This document shows positions 25,741 to 34,851 of a DNA stretch of 64,000 nt, piece after piece; the stretch's first letter is position 1, and every line of letters begins with the position of its first letter. The stretch comes from Candidatus Formimonas warabiya (lineage in GTDB: Bacteria; Bacillota; Dehalobacteriia; Dehalobacteriales; Dehalobacteriaceae). The DNA is taken from assembly GCF_002777255.1 (NCBI RefSeq), contig NZ_CP017634.1, positions 4,786,903 through 4,850,902 on the forward strand, given 5' to 3'. The notes beneath the pieces were generated by a model, which saw nothing but the letters and a program-made list of their open reading frames with translations, searched no databases and had not been told where the DNA came from. The position numbers and the translations under genes are program-made.

Positions 25741-26913
25741 ATGTTAGCTTTTGAAAAAACAGAATACATGGCCAGGGTTAATCAGACAAAAGAGCAGATG
25801 GCAGCAAAAGGGATGGACGTATTGCTGGTAACGGACCCGGCTAATATGTGCTACCTGTCAGGCTATGATGCATTATCATTTTACACGCCCCAGGCTGTGG
25901 TGGTAAGCACCCAACAAGACCAGCCGGTTTGGATCGGCAGGTTTCAAGATTTGGTCTGCGCTCAGGAAACTTGCTGGATGGATCAAGGAAATTTCATTGC
26001 CTATCCGGACTATTATCTCTGGGAACCGACCGAGAAACATGTGATGGACTTTGTGGCGGATTTTCTGAAAGGTAAAGGCCTGGCCGGCTCCGTGATGGGA
26101 GTGGAGATGGACGCTTATTATTTTACCGCCTTTTGGTTTGAAAGGTTAAAAAAGGATTTACCCAACGCCGGCTTTTTAGATGCCACATTATTGGTGAACC
26201 GGATCAGGGCGGTTAAGTCGCCCCAGGAAATTGTTTATATGAAAAAGGCTGCCGCCATACTGGAAAAGGGCATGCAACGGGCTGTTGATGTCATTAATGA
26301 AGGAGTAAGAGAATGTGACGCCGCGGCGGAAATTTATCATGATTTAATCAGCGGGACGGCAAGCGCCGGGGGAGATTATCCCTCCCTTGCTCCGATTATG
26401 CCTTCCGGGAAAAGGACCGGAGGCGCTCATTTGACCTGGACGGAAGAGAAATATCAAAAAGATCAGATTGTTTATGTGGAGTTTGCCGGCTGTTATAAGC
26501 GTTATCACGCACCTATGGCCAGAACTATTTATATCGGCAATCCTCCTCCGGAAATCGAAGAGACGGCCAAAGTAGTGGTAGAAGGGCTGAATATGGCCAT
26601 GGAAACGGCAAAACCGGGAGCAACCTGTGAAGAAATTGAAAGAGCCTGGAAAAGCGTCATCACCAAATATGGGATAGAAAAGGAATCCCGCATGGGATAC
26701 GATATTGGGCTGAGTTATCCTCCGGTCTGGATGCAGCATACCATGCACATGAGGCCGGGGGATAAATCAGTGCTCAAACCCAATATGACCTTCCATTTAA
26801 TGCCCGGAGTCTGGCGGGGGGATTTTGGGGTAGCCATTACGGAGTCGATCAGAATCACGGAAAACGGCTGTGAAACGTTGGCGGCTTTCCCCAGGAAGCT
26901 GTTTGTAAAGTAA
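25741..26913 (+). CDS. doeA: M24-family hydrolase, ectoine hydrolase (DoeA/EutD)-like
   Basis: A 390-residue creatinase-fold protein: N-terminal domain (res ~1-150) with VTDPANMCYLSGYDALSFYT and a C-terminal pita-bread domain. The end (DIGLSYPPVW, HMRPGDKSVLKPNMTFHLMP, GVAITESI) is what I know from ectoine hydrolases, which open ectoine to N-acetyl-2,4-diaminobutyrate. The two Asp metal ligands of true aminopeptidase P are not visible; the equivalent stretch reads YVEFAGCYKRYHAPMART. This argues against a Xaa-Pro peptidase. Creatinase (creatine to sarcosine) is the main alternative. It follows the ectoine-type transporter by 37 bp. Confidence 0.78.
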   Translation: MLAFEKTEYMARVNQTKEQMAAKGMDVLLVTDPANMCYLSGYDALSFYTPQAVVVSTQQDQPVWIGRFQDLVCAQETCWMDQGNFIAYPDYYLWEPTEKHVMDFVADFLKGKGLAGSVMGVEMDAYYFTAFWFERLKKDLPNAGFLDATLLVNRIRAVKSPQEIVYMKKAAAILEKGMQRAVDVINEGVRECDAAAEIYHDLISGTASAGGDYPSLAPIMPSGKRTGGAHLTWTEEKYQKDQIVYVEFAGCYKRYHAPMARTIYIGNPPPEIEETAKVVVEGLNMAMETAKPGATCEEIERAWKSVITKYGIEKESRMGYDIGLSYPPVWMQHTMHMRPGDKSVLKPNMTFHLMPGVWRGDFGVAITESIRITENGCETLAAFPRKLFVK

Positions 26914-26947
26914 GAGCATAAACATACAACTTGGAGGAGGAGAAAGG

Positions 26948-28405
26948 ATGAGAATTACTAAATCGAATTTCCAGGAACAAACAACGCCGCGTTATATCTA
27001 TCTTTCCGAAGACCAAATGTACGAGATTCATATGGCCACGCTGGAAGTGCTGGAACGCATTGGGCTCCGGGTAGATCATGAAGAGGCGCGTCGGTTATTG
27101 AAAGATGCCGGTGCTTATATGGGGGAAAATCATGTGGTGAGGTTTCCCGTGTTTTTAGTGGAGGAGGCTTTGCAGAGTGCTCCGTCCCGTGTCGTATTGT
27201 CTAACCGGGATGGGGAGCGGGTGATGTTCTGCGAAAAGAATCAGAGCTATTTCGGACCGGGATCGGACCTGCCCTGGACCATCGACCTCTACACGGGAGA
27301 AACCAGGAAGAGTGTGAAACAGGATATTGTTAATGCTTCCCGCATTGTCGATGCCTTAGAGAACCTTGATTTTATGATGTGTTATGCCATTGCCGGCGAT
27401 GTGACCAACCAGCTTTCTTACGTGCATGAATTTCACGCCATGGTGGAAAACACCAGAAAGCCTATTGTGTTTACAGCCCGGGACGGGGAAGACTTTATGC
27501 AGATTGTGGAAATGGCGGCGGTTATAAGGGGCGGTTATGAGCAGTTGAAGCAGAACCCCTTTATTGCCTGCTATTCTGAACCGATCTCTCCTCTCATTCA
27601 TGCCCGGGAAGGCCTGGATAAATTGTTGTTATGTGCTGAGTATGGGATTCCGGCCATCTATACTCCGGGTGCGGGAGCAGGCGCCACGGCTCCATGCTCC
27701 TTGGCCGGTCTCTTAACCCAGGTGAATGCGGAGATATTAAGCGGTCTTGTGATGCACCAGTTGAAATCAAAAGGGGCGCCCTATATATACGGAGCTGCCT
27801 GCGGGGCCATGGACATGAAAACCACCATTATTCCTCATGGTTCCCCGGAATTCCAAATCTATGGCACGGCACTGGCCCATCTGGCCCGGTTCTATAACCT
27901 GCCCTGCTGGAGCACGGCGGGAAACTCCGACGCTCCGGTTTTGGACCAGCAAGCAACCATGGAATGGGGGTTCAATATCTTTATGGCTCAGTGCAGCGGC
28001 GCCAACATTATCCATGATATCGGGTACCTTAACACCGGTCTGCTTGGGGCGCTGGAGGCGCTCGTAATCTGCAACGAAATTATCGGCCTGGCCCGGTTTG
28101 TTAATAGAGGTATTGTGGTGAACAAGGAAACATTGGCTGTAGAGGTCATGGAAAGAGTAGCGAAGGGCGGTAACTATTTCGAAGACGAGCATACATATAA
28201 CCATTTCAGAGATTTCTGGAACCCAGATTTATTAAACCGGGTGAGACACGATACCTGGAGAGCAAACGGCGGGTTCACTTTGGGAGAAAAGGCCAACAAA
28301 AAAGCCAAAAAGCTCCTTGCGGAATATGCGCCTAGTCCTCTTTCCGGTGCAATGAAAGAAAAGTTAGGAGAGTTGATGGCAAAATACGAGGCCCAATATA
28401 AATAA
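26948..28405 (+). CDS. MttB-superfamily corrinoid methyltransferase
   Basis: Fourth MttB-like protein of the window, 485 residues, no amber codon. It has ATLEVLERIGLRVDHEEA, GPGSDLPWTIDLYTGETR, YTPGAGAGATAPCSLAG, AEILSGLVMHQL and a C-terminal GGNYFEDEHTYNH. It resembles the partial protein at the window start more than those at 8716 and 10211 (both share FTLGEKA- or LTLGEKA-type ends and DQQA segments). TGGAGGAGG precedes ATG. It lies in line with the ectoine-type genes and a threonine aldolase, so it may demethylate a methylated substrate imported by the same system; this is inference. Confidence 0.9.
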   Translation: MRITKSNFQEQTTPRYIYLSEDQMYEIHMATLEVLERIGLRVDHEEARRLLKDAGAYMGENHVVRFPVFLVEEALQSAPSRVVLSNRDGERVMFCEKNQSYFGPGSDLPWTIDLYTGETRKSVKQDIVNASRIVDALENLDFMMCYAIAGDVTNQLSYVHEFHAMVENTRKPIVFTARDGEDFMQIVEMAAVIRGGYEQLKQNPFIACYSEPISPLIHAREGLDKLLLCAEYGIPAIYTPGAGAGATAPCSLAGLLTQVNAEILSGLVMHQLKSKGAPYIYGAACGAMDMKTTIIPHGSPEFQIYGTALAHLARFYNLPCWSTAGNSDAPVLDQQATMEWGFNIFMAQCSGANIIHDIGYLNTGLLGALEALVICNEIIGLARFVNRGIVVNKETLAVEVMERVAKGGNYFEDEHTYNHFRDFWNPDLLNRVRHDTWRANGGFTLGEKANKKAKKLLAEYAPSPLSGAMKEKLGELMAKYEAQYK

Positions 28406-28432
28406 CTTTTAAATTAAGGGTGGGAACAAGAA

Positions 28433-29527
28433 ATGAGTATCAGTTATGGGGCAGAGGGCCAAGGGGAAAGCACCGGTAACAAAGAAGTTACAGTGATCGA
28501 CATGAGGAGTGATACCTTAACCACTCCGACCAAAGAAATGCGGGTAGCCATGGCCTATGCAGAGGTGGGTGATGATGTTTACGGGGAAGACCCTACGGTT
28601 AATGCGCTGGAGAAAAGTGCCGCCGCCCTGGTGGGGAAGAACGCAGCCCTGTTTGTCCCCAGCGGCACTATGGGAAATCAGATTGCCATTCTTACCCACA
28701 CCAACCGGGGTGATGAAGTGATTGTGGATGCCGGTTCTCATATTGCCATTTTTGAAGTGGGCAGCGCCTGTATGTTTGCCGGCGTGCAATTGGCCCCGGT
28801 GCCAGACCTGATGGCCGGCGAGACGGCGGAAAAGATCAAAAATGCTTTCCGGGTGCCGAATATTCATTATCCTACGAGCAGACTGGTTTGCTTGGAAAAC
28901 ACCTTTAACCGGGGCGGAGGTACAGTCATGCTCCCGGAAGAGATGGAGACAGCTGCTGATGCCGCCAAAGAATTAGGCTTACGCGTGCACTTGGACGGGG
29001 CCAGGATTTTTAATGCGGCTGTAGCAAGCGGCCGGGATGTAAAGGAATTTACCTGCCATTGTGATTCGGTGCAGTTTTGTCTTTCCAAGGGATTGAGCGC
29101 TCCGGTGGGATCCATTTTGGCTGGAGAAAAAGAATTCATCGAAAAAGCGCGCAAGTATCGGAAGGCCCTGGGCGGAGGCATGCGTCAGGCTGGGGTGCTG
29201 GCTGCTGCCGGGTTAATGGCTTTGAAAATGACGGATCAGTTAAAAGAGGACCATGCCAACGCGAAAATATTGGCGGCAGGCTTTTCCCGGATCAAGGGCT
29301 TAAAAGTTGATCTGGAAAAGGTGCAGACAAACATGGTATTTCTTGATACTACAGGACTTACTCTGGATGGGGCAGGATTTGCGGAGGCGTTGGAGCGGGA
29401 AGGGGTGAGGTCAATCCCGGTGGGCGCACAATCGATCAGATTTGTCCTCCATAAAGAGGTTTCCCAAGAAGATGTTCTGGAGGCTGTCAGGAGAGCAGAA
29501 AAAATTGTTACAGATAAGTACCGGTGA
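28433..29527 (+). CDS. ltaE: Low-specificity L-threonine aldolase
   Basis: A PLP enzyme that cleaves beta-hydroxy-alpha-amino acids to glycine and an aldehyde. Typical parts are IDMRSDTLTTPTKEMR, VGDDVYGEDPTVNALE, FVPSGTMGNQIA, HLDGARIFNAAVA and the PLP lysine in FCLSKGLSAPVGS. The protein has about 20 extra N-terminal residues compared with the usual start; GTG 28494 would give a standard length. The aldehyde-oxidising enzymes encoded immediately downstream are a logical follow-up, which suggests that the aldehyde product is oxidised rather than reduced. Confidence 0.9.
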   Translation: MSISYGAEGQGESTGNKEVTVIDMRSDTLTTPTKEMRVAMAYAEVGDDVYGEDPTVNALEKSAAALVGKNAALFVPSGTMGNQIAILTHTNRGDEVIVDAGSHIAIFEVGSACMFAGVQLAPVPDLMAGETAEKIKNAFRVPNIHYPTSRLVCLENTFNRGGGTVMLPEEMETAADAAKELGLRVHLDGARIFNAAVASGRDVKEFTCHCDSVQFCLSKGLSAPVGSILAGEKEFIEKARKYRKALGGGMRQAGVLAAAGLMALKMTDQLKEDHANAKILAAGFSRIKGLKVDLEKVQTNMVFLDTTGLTLDGAGFAEALEREGVRSIPVGAQSIRFVLHKEVSQEDVLEAVRRAEKIVTDKYR

Positions 29528-29626
29528 TCATTTACAAAGATTAATTCATATCAAGGACGGGCATGACCGGAACTTGTGCAAGTTGGCCTTTTTTGAAAGT
29601 ATCGTAAAAGGAAAGGTAGATGAAAG

Positions 29627-32476
29627 ATGGCGCTAAGAAAAATCTGGTTAAATCTGAATGGTGCGGATAGAATGACCATTTGTGATCCGGAAAAGGATAC
29701 GCTGGCTGATGTCATCCGCCGGATGGGCCTGACTGGTACAAAATTAGGGTGCAAAGCAGGCCAGTGTGGGGCATGTTCGGTTTTGCTGGATGGAAAAGTA
29801 GTCCGTTCCTGCGCTAGAAAGATTAAAAACATTCCCGATTACAGTAAAATAGTTACCATCGAAGGAATTGGCACCCCTGCAAGCCTACACCCCCTACAAT
29901 TGGCATGGATGGTCTATGGCGGTGTCCAGTGCGGTTTTTGCGCGCCGGGCTTCATTGTTTCCGCCAAGGGCCTTTTGGATGAAAACTCCCATCCCAGCCG
30001 TGAGGATGTGCGCAGCTGGTTTCAAAAGCACCGCAATGCATGCCGGTGCACCGGCTATAAGCCCCTTGTCGATGCGGTGATGGGGGCAGCCAAGGTACTG
30101 CGCGGCGGAATGACCATGGAGGAATTAGCGTTCAAAATTCCTGAAAACGGACGTATTTATGGCACGAATGTCCCCCGCCCGGCAGCATTGGCCAAGGTGT
30201 GCGGTGTTTGTGACTATGGTGATGATATTCAGCTGAAGATGCCGGCCGATACTTTACATCTGGCTGTTGTTCAGCCAGATCTGTCCCATGCCAAAATAAT
30301 AAACCTGGATTATGCTGAAGCGGAAAAAATGCCTGGGGTAGTAAAAATTGTTACTTATAAGGATATCAAGGGAAGCAATAGGATTACCCTTGGGGCGCCT
30401 CATCCCCGGTCTAAAGTAAACGGCTTTGAAAGATGTATTTTGGCCGAGGACAAGATTTTTAGACGTGGTGATGTGGTTGCCGTAGCGGTTGCAGATAGCG
30501 AAGCGCATGCCCGTGCTGCGGCTAAAACAGTGAAAATCGAGTATGAGCAGCTTCCGGAATATCTGAATCTTCTGGATGCGATTGCACCTGATGCCCTGCA
30601 AATACACAAGGAAATGCCCAATTTATACATTGAGCTGCCCTTGTTGAAAGGAAAAGACACCAGACCGATCATGGAATCTGCCCAACATGTGGTGGAAGGG
30701 AGTTTTTATTCTACCCGCCAGCCCCATCTCGTTATCGAACCTGATGTGATCCAAGCGTACTGGGATGAAAACGGCTGCATAACGATCCACTGTAAGAATT
30801 TATTTATTCAGGTGCCCAAATTTACGATTGCTGACGGCATAGGGCTGCCGCCGGAGAAGATCAGGGGAATTCAGAATCCGACCGGCGCAAGCTTTGGTTA
30901 CTCTTTTTCACCCGGCGGGCAAGCTATTGTGGCAGCCTGTGCCATGGCTGTGAACAAACCGGTAACACTCACCATGAGCTATGAAGAGCATCAGCATTTC
31001 ACCGGCAAACGGGCACCATCCTATGCCAATGCGAAAATGGCATGTGATGACGACGGTAAAATTTTGGCTGTGGAATTTGATATCGCCTATGATCATGGAG
31101 CTTACTGCGAATTGGCTGAGGGTCTTGCTTCCAAGGGGATTCGGTTTTTCGGCTATCCGTATTTTATCCCAAATGCCAGAGGGCTCTCCCGCTGTGCGGC
31201 GACCAACCACAGCTTTGCCACTGCCTATCGCGGTTTTGGCAGTACCCAGGTATACACATCTTCCGAAGGGATGATCGATATGATGGCAGAAAAAATGGGC
31301 ATGGACCCCTTTGAATTTAGATATAGGAATATTGCCCGCCCAGGTGATACCAACTTAAACAGCTATCCTTATAAAGACTATCCCATGGAAGCCATTATGG
31401 ATAAGATGAAACCCATGTATGATGCTGCCAAGGAGCGGGCAAAGGCGGAAAGTACCCCGGAAAAAAGGCGGGGCGTCGGCATCGCTTTAGGTGGATACAA
31501 TGTGACCGGCGGGCCGGACCATGCTGAGATTGCCCTTGAATTAAATGCTGACGGCACGATTACCCACTTTAATTCATGGTCGGACCAGGGTCAGGGAGCT
31601 GATGTCGGAACACTGGTGCACACCCATGAAGCTCTGAGGCCTCTTGGAATATCCATAGATCAGATTAAGCTGGTGCAGAATGACACTTTATTGTGTCCGG
31701 TGACAGGTCCTGCCGCATCCAGCCGTTCTCACTATATGGCAGGCAATGCTACCATTATTGCCGCAAATTTGTTGATGGATGCCATGCGTAAGGAAGATGG
31801 TTCTTTCCGTACTTATGATGAAATGAAGGCAGAAAATATTCCTACAAAGTATGTGGGTGTTTATGACACTTCCGGACAGTGCATTGATCTCGATCCCAAT
31901 ACCGGAGCAGGAGATCCCACCGTTGAATACACCTATGGCATGTTTCTGGCTGAAGTTGAGGTTGATGTGGCAACAGGCAAGACTAAGGTATTGGGTATGA
32001 CATCCGTTGCCGATGTGGGAGTAGTTGGCAGCAAGCAAGCCGTAGATGGGCAGGCCTATGGCGGCATGATGCATGCGATCGGCTTTGCCCTTTCGGAAAA
32101 TTATGAGGACCTGAAGAAGCATACCAGTCTAGCCGGGAGCGGATTCCCTTATATTGAGGATGTTCCGGACAAACTGGAATCTTATTATGTAGAAACGCCC
32201 AGGAAATACGGCCCGCAAGGGTCAAGCGGCTGTGCGGAGATGTTTCAATCTTCTCCCCATGTCGCTGTTATCAATGCCATTCATAACGCGGTAGGGGTAA
32301 GGATATATGAACTTCCCGCTACTCCCGAAAAAGTAAAAGAGGCTATTAAAGCAAAAGAACAGGGCAAAGAAATTAAACCGGTTAAATATTTCTTAGGCTC
32401 TGACCTGCACGAAACCCTTGATGAAATAGGGGAAAACCCGATCAAAATTACGGATTCTGCCTCATTAATCGTCTAA
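29627..32476 (+). CDS. mop: Molybdenum aldehyde oxidoreductase, Mop type (xanthine oxidase family)
   Basis: A 949-residue single-chain enzyme oxidising aldehydes to acids. Plant-type 2Fe-2S ligands are C42, C47, C50 and C62; the second 2Fe-2S cluster is C102, C105, C139 and C141, two positions off those of the Desulfovibrio gigas enzyme. The molybdopterin domains follow from ~190, with SPGGQAIVAA, YRGFGSTQ and the catalytic Glu in SSGCAEMFQSSPH. There is no FAD domain, as in Mop; the flavoprotein encoded next may be the electron acceptor. A and G rich ribosome site before ATG 29627. It needs molybdopterin-cytosine dinucleotide. Confidence 0.92.
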   Translation: MALRKIWLNLNGADRMTICDPEKDTLADVIRRMGLTGTKLGCKAGQCGACSVLLDGKVVRSCARKIKNIPDYSKIVTIEGIGTPASLHPLQLAWMVYGGVQCGFCAPGFIVSAKGLLDENSHPSREDVRSWFQKHRNACRCTGYKPLVDAVMGAAKVLRGGMTMEELAFKIPENGRIYGTNVPRPAALAKVCGVCDYGDDIQLKMPADTLHLAVVQPDLSHAKIINLDYAEAEKMPGVVKIVTYKDIKGSNRITLGAPHPRSKVNGFERCILAEDKIFRRGDVVAVAVADSEAHARAAAKTVKIEYEQLPEYLNLLDAIAPDALQIHKEMPNLYIELPLLKGKDTRPIMESAQHVVEGSFYSTRQPHLVIEPDVIQAYWDENGCITIHCKNLFIQVPKFTIADGIGLPPEKIRGIQNPTGASFGYSFSPGGQAIVAACAMAVNKPVTLTMSYEEHQHFTGKRAPSYANAKMACDDDGKILAVEFDIAYDHGAYCELAEGLASKGIRFFGYPYFIPNARGLSRCAATNHSFATAYRGFGSTQVYTSSEGMIDMMAEKMGMDPFEFRYRNIARPGDTNLNSYPYKDYPMEAIMDKMKPMYDAAKERAKAESTPEKRRGVGIALGGYNVTGGPDHAEIALELNADGTITHFNSWSDQGQGADVGTLVHTHEALRPLGISIDQIKLVQNDTLLCPVTGPAASSRSHYMAGNATIIAANLLMDAMRKEDGSFRTYDEMKAENIPTKYVGVYDTSGQCIDLDPNTGAGDPTVEYTYGMFLAEVEVDVATGKTKVLGMTSVADVGVVGSKQAVDGQAYGGMMHAIGFALSENYEDLKKHTSLAGSGFPYIEDVPDKLESYYVETPRKYGPQGSSGCAEMFQSSPHVAVINAIHNAVGVRIYELPATPEKVKEAIKAKEQGKEIKPVKYFLGSDLHETLDEIGENPIKITDSASLIV

Positions 32477-32537
32477 AGGAATTAAACAACAGACCTTATC
32501 CCCAGTCTGTTCGTTTTAATCTATGAAAAGGTATATG

Positions 32538-34799
32538 ATGATGGATGCGAATATGTTTAAAAGGTTTATTGAGCCATGCGTACAGGGAGCTGACCCCTAC
32601 TGCAGTGTTGTCTGCCCTTTGAATTTAGACATCCGCAGTATCATAGATAAGATACAACGCAAGGATTTTAACGGCGCCTATCGATTATATCGGAATCAAA
32701 CTCTTTTTCCGGCAATCGTTTCGCGCATTTGCGATGCTCCCTGTACCGGCGTTTGTGTTAGAAGGAACATGGATGCTTCTGTTTCTCTTCCGGAATTGGA
32801 AAGGGCATGTATTGATCATGCCACGAATACCGCACCAACACGGTTCCATATTCCTTTAAAGCATAAGAAAATTGCCATTATTGGGGCAGGGTTAACCGGG
32901 TTAAGCGCTGGTCTTAAATTAGCGTCCCGGGGATATGATGTTGCCATCTATGAGCAACAGGAGCGTCTGGGAGGCCGGATGCATGATCTATTGCCTGGTG
33001 AAATCATCCAAAAGGAAATAGCTAATCAGTTTCAACATTTGGAATATAAGCTTTTTTCCCATAGGAAGGTAGACCGGCTGGAGGATTTGGAATTTGATGC
33101 CGCATTAATCGCTACGGGGGCAGGAGGGGAAGATTTTGGACTCTTAGCCAGCGTGAATAAAGGCTCTTTAGCTACCTCGAAGACAGGGGTGTTTATGGGG
33201 GGGAATATATTCGGCGTTTCCCCTCTTATGTCCGTGGAAAACGGAATTCGGGCGGCAAATGCGATGGAAAAGTTTTTAAAAGTAGGTTCCATGGAAGGAT
33301 ATGGGGAAACCTATGATCAAAAATCAACCTGTTTGAAGTTGCCTGTGGTTGATATTGGGAAAGCCGATTTAGTAAGGCCGGTTAATCAGATAGCTTATAC
33401 GGCAGACGAGGCGGTGAAAGAGGCAAAAAGGTGCCTAAAATGTGATTGCAATTTTTGCAAAGCCTCCTGCGCTCTTTTGCACTATTTTGATAAATTTCCC
33501 GCCAAAGTAGCCAATGATGTGCTGGGAACGATTTACCCCGTCGATACGCTGACAAAGCGGGCGGCTACCCGGATGATCAATATGTGCAACCTGTGTGGAT
33601 TATGTAAAGAAGTATGTCCGGAAAAAATTGATCTGGGTGAGCTTATGCTGACAAGCAGAAAAATCTTGCATCAGGATGGCGTGCTGCCCCCGGCTTTTCA
33701 CGAATTTTGGCTTCAGGATATGGCGTTCAGTAATGGAGAGCATGCGCGCTTTGTTTCTAATGCTCCTGGTTCCGGCACCAGCGATTATCTGTTTTTTCCC
33801 GGATGCCAGTTGGGATCATCAGATCCGGCTTATGTGGAAAAATCCTATGCCTATTTAAGAGAAAAGATCCCTCATACCGGGATCATGGTAACCTGCTGCG
33901 GGGCTCCGGCTGAGTGGGCCGGCGATCAGAATTTGCATGGGCAGATGGTCCATAAAATTCGTGCTGATTGGGAAAAGATGGGCAGGCCCAGGGTTGTTTT
34001 TGCCTGCCCCACCTGTATGAAAATGTTTGCCGGACATTTGCCGGAGATACCTGGATTGTCGCTTTATGAGATCATCATGCAGCATGGGCTGCCGGAAGGT
34101 TTTACTGTGGGGCCATCAAAACTGAGTATATTTGATCCCTGCTCAAGCCGATACCAACCAGCCATGCAAAAGAGTGTTCGAGGTTTAGCGAAAGCAGCGG
34201 GTTTCGCTCTGGAAGAAATAAACCTACAGGCAAACTTTACTCAGTGCTGTGGCTGGGGGGGAAATATTTATGCCGCAAATCCCCAATATGCCTGGGAACT
34301 TGCCGCTGAAAGAACAGGTCTGGGTACCTATCCCTATCTCACCTATTGTGCAAATTGCCGTGATATTTTTGCTGCAACGGGAAAATCGAGCAGGCACATA
34401 TTGGATATTGTCTTTGATATTCATGGCGAAAATAGAAAGCCCCCCTCCCTCACGGAAAGACGAAACAATAAGGTCATTCTGAAACAGAATTTATCTAAGG
34501 CAATCTATGGAGGGGAAGAGAAAGGAAAAAAGGTAGGTTTATCAGCCCTGAAATTAAAAATATCAGATGTATTAACCGAAAAAATGAACAAATGTTTGAT
34601 ACTGGAAGACGATGTAAGCAAAACAATTATGCATTGTGAACAGACCGGGAGAAAGCTGATCGATGCTGCAACTGGGTACTTTATCGGACACCTGCAATTA
34701 GGCGCCATTACTTATTGGGCCGTATACAAAGGGGAAGGAGATAGCTTCGAAGTGATCAATGTCTATTCCCACAGATTAAAAATTGTAGACGGGGGATAA
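32538..34799 (+). CDS. GltD-like flavoprotein fused to ferredoxin and CCG (HdrB-like) domains
   Basis: A ~753-residue redox fusion. In order: N-terminal 4Fe-4S region (CVQGADPYCSVVCPLN, CDAPCTGVC, ~15-85), FAD/NAD domain (IAIIGAGLTGLSAGLKLASRG, ~110-285), a cysteine-rich ferredoxin part (CLKCDCNFCKASC and CNLCGLCKEVCPE, ~300-375), and two CCG repeats (CCGAPAEW, CCGWGGN) as in heterodisulfide reductase HdrB, which may bind a noncubane cluster. A ~100-residue C-terminal domain is unassigned. Gene order suggests it moves electrons from the Mop or AOR enzymes. AAAAGG at 32526 supports ATG 32538; ATG 32523 is in frame too. Confidence 0.85.
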   Translation: MMDANMFKRFIEPCVQGADPYCSVVCPLNLDIRSIIDKIQRKDFNGAYRLYRNQTLFPAIVSRICDAPCTGVCVRRNMDASVSLPELERACIDHATNTAPTRFHIPLKHKKIAIIGAGLTGLSAGLKLASRGYDVAIYEQQERLGGRMHDLLPGEIIQKEIANQFQHLEYKLFSHRKVDRLEDLEFDAALIATGAGGEDFGLLASVNKGSLATSKTGVFMGGNIFGVSPLMSVENGIRAANAMEKFLKVGSMEGYGETYDQKSTCLKLPVVDIGKADLVRPVNQIAYTADEAVKEAKRCLKCDCNFCKASCALLHYFDKFPAKVANDVLGTIYPVDTLTKRAATRMINMCNLCGLCKEVCPEKIDLGELMLTSRKILHQDGVLPPAFHEFWLQDMAFSNGEHARFVSNAPGSGTSDYLFFPGCQLGSSDPAYVEKSYAYLREKIPHTGIMVTCCGAPAEWAGDQNLHGQMVHKIRADWEKMGRPRVVFACPTCMKMFAGHLPEIPGLSLYEIIMQHGLPEGFTVGPSKLSIFDPCSSRYQPAMQKSVRGLAKAAGFALEEINLQANFTQCCGWGGNIYAANPQYAWELAAERTGLGTYPYLTYCANCRDIFAATGKSSRHILDIVFDIHGENRKPPSLTERRNNKVILKQNLSKAIYGGEEKGKKVGLSALKLKISDVLTEKMNKCLILEDDVSKTIMHCEQTGRKLIDAATGYFIGHLQLGAITYWAVYKGEGDSFEVINVYSHRLKIVDGG

Positions 34800-34851
34800 G
34801 TTTCTCCAGGTTTTTGCCACTTCACTTGATTGTCAAAGGAGGAGTATTCTT

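Noticed and set aside
25741..26913. Xaa-Pro aminopeptidase
   Set aside because: The two Asp metal ligands are not visible and the C-terminus fits ectoine hydrolase; a peptidase call would mislead.
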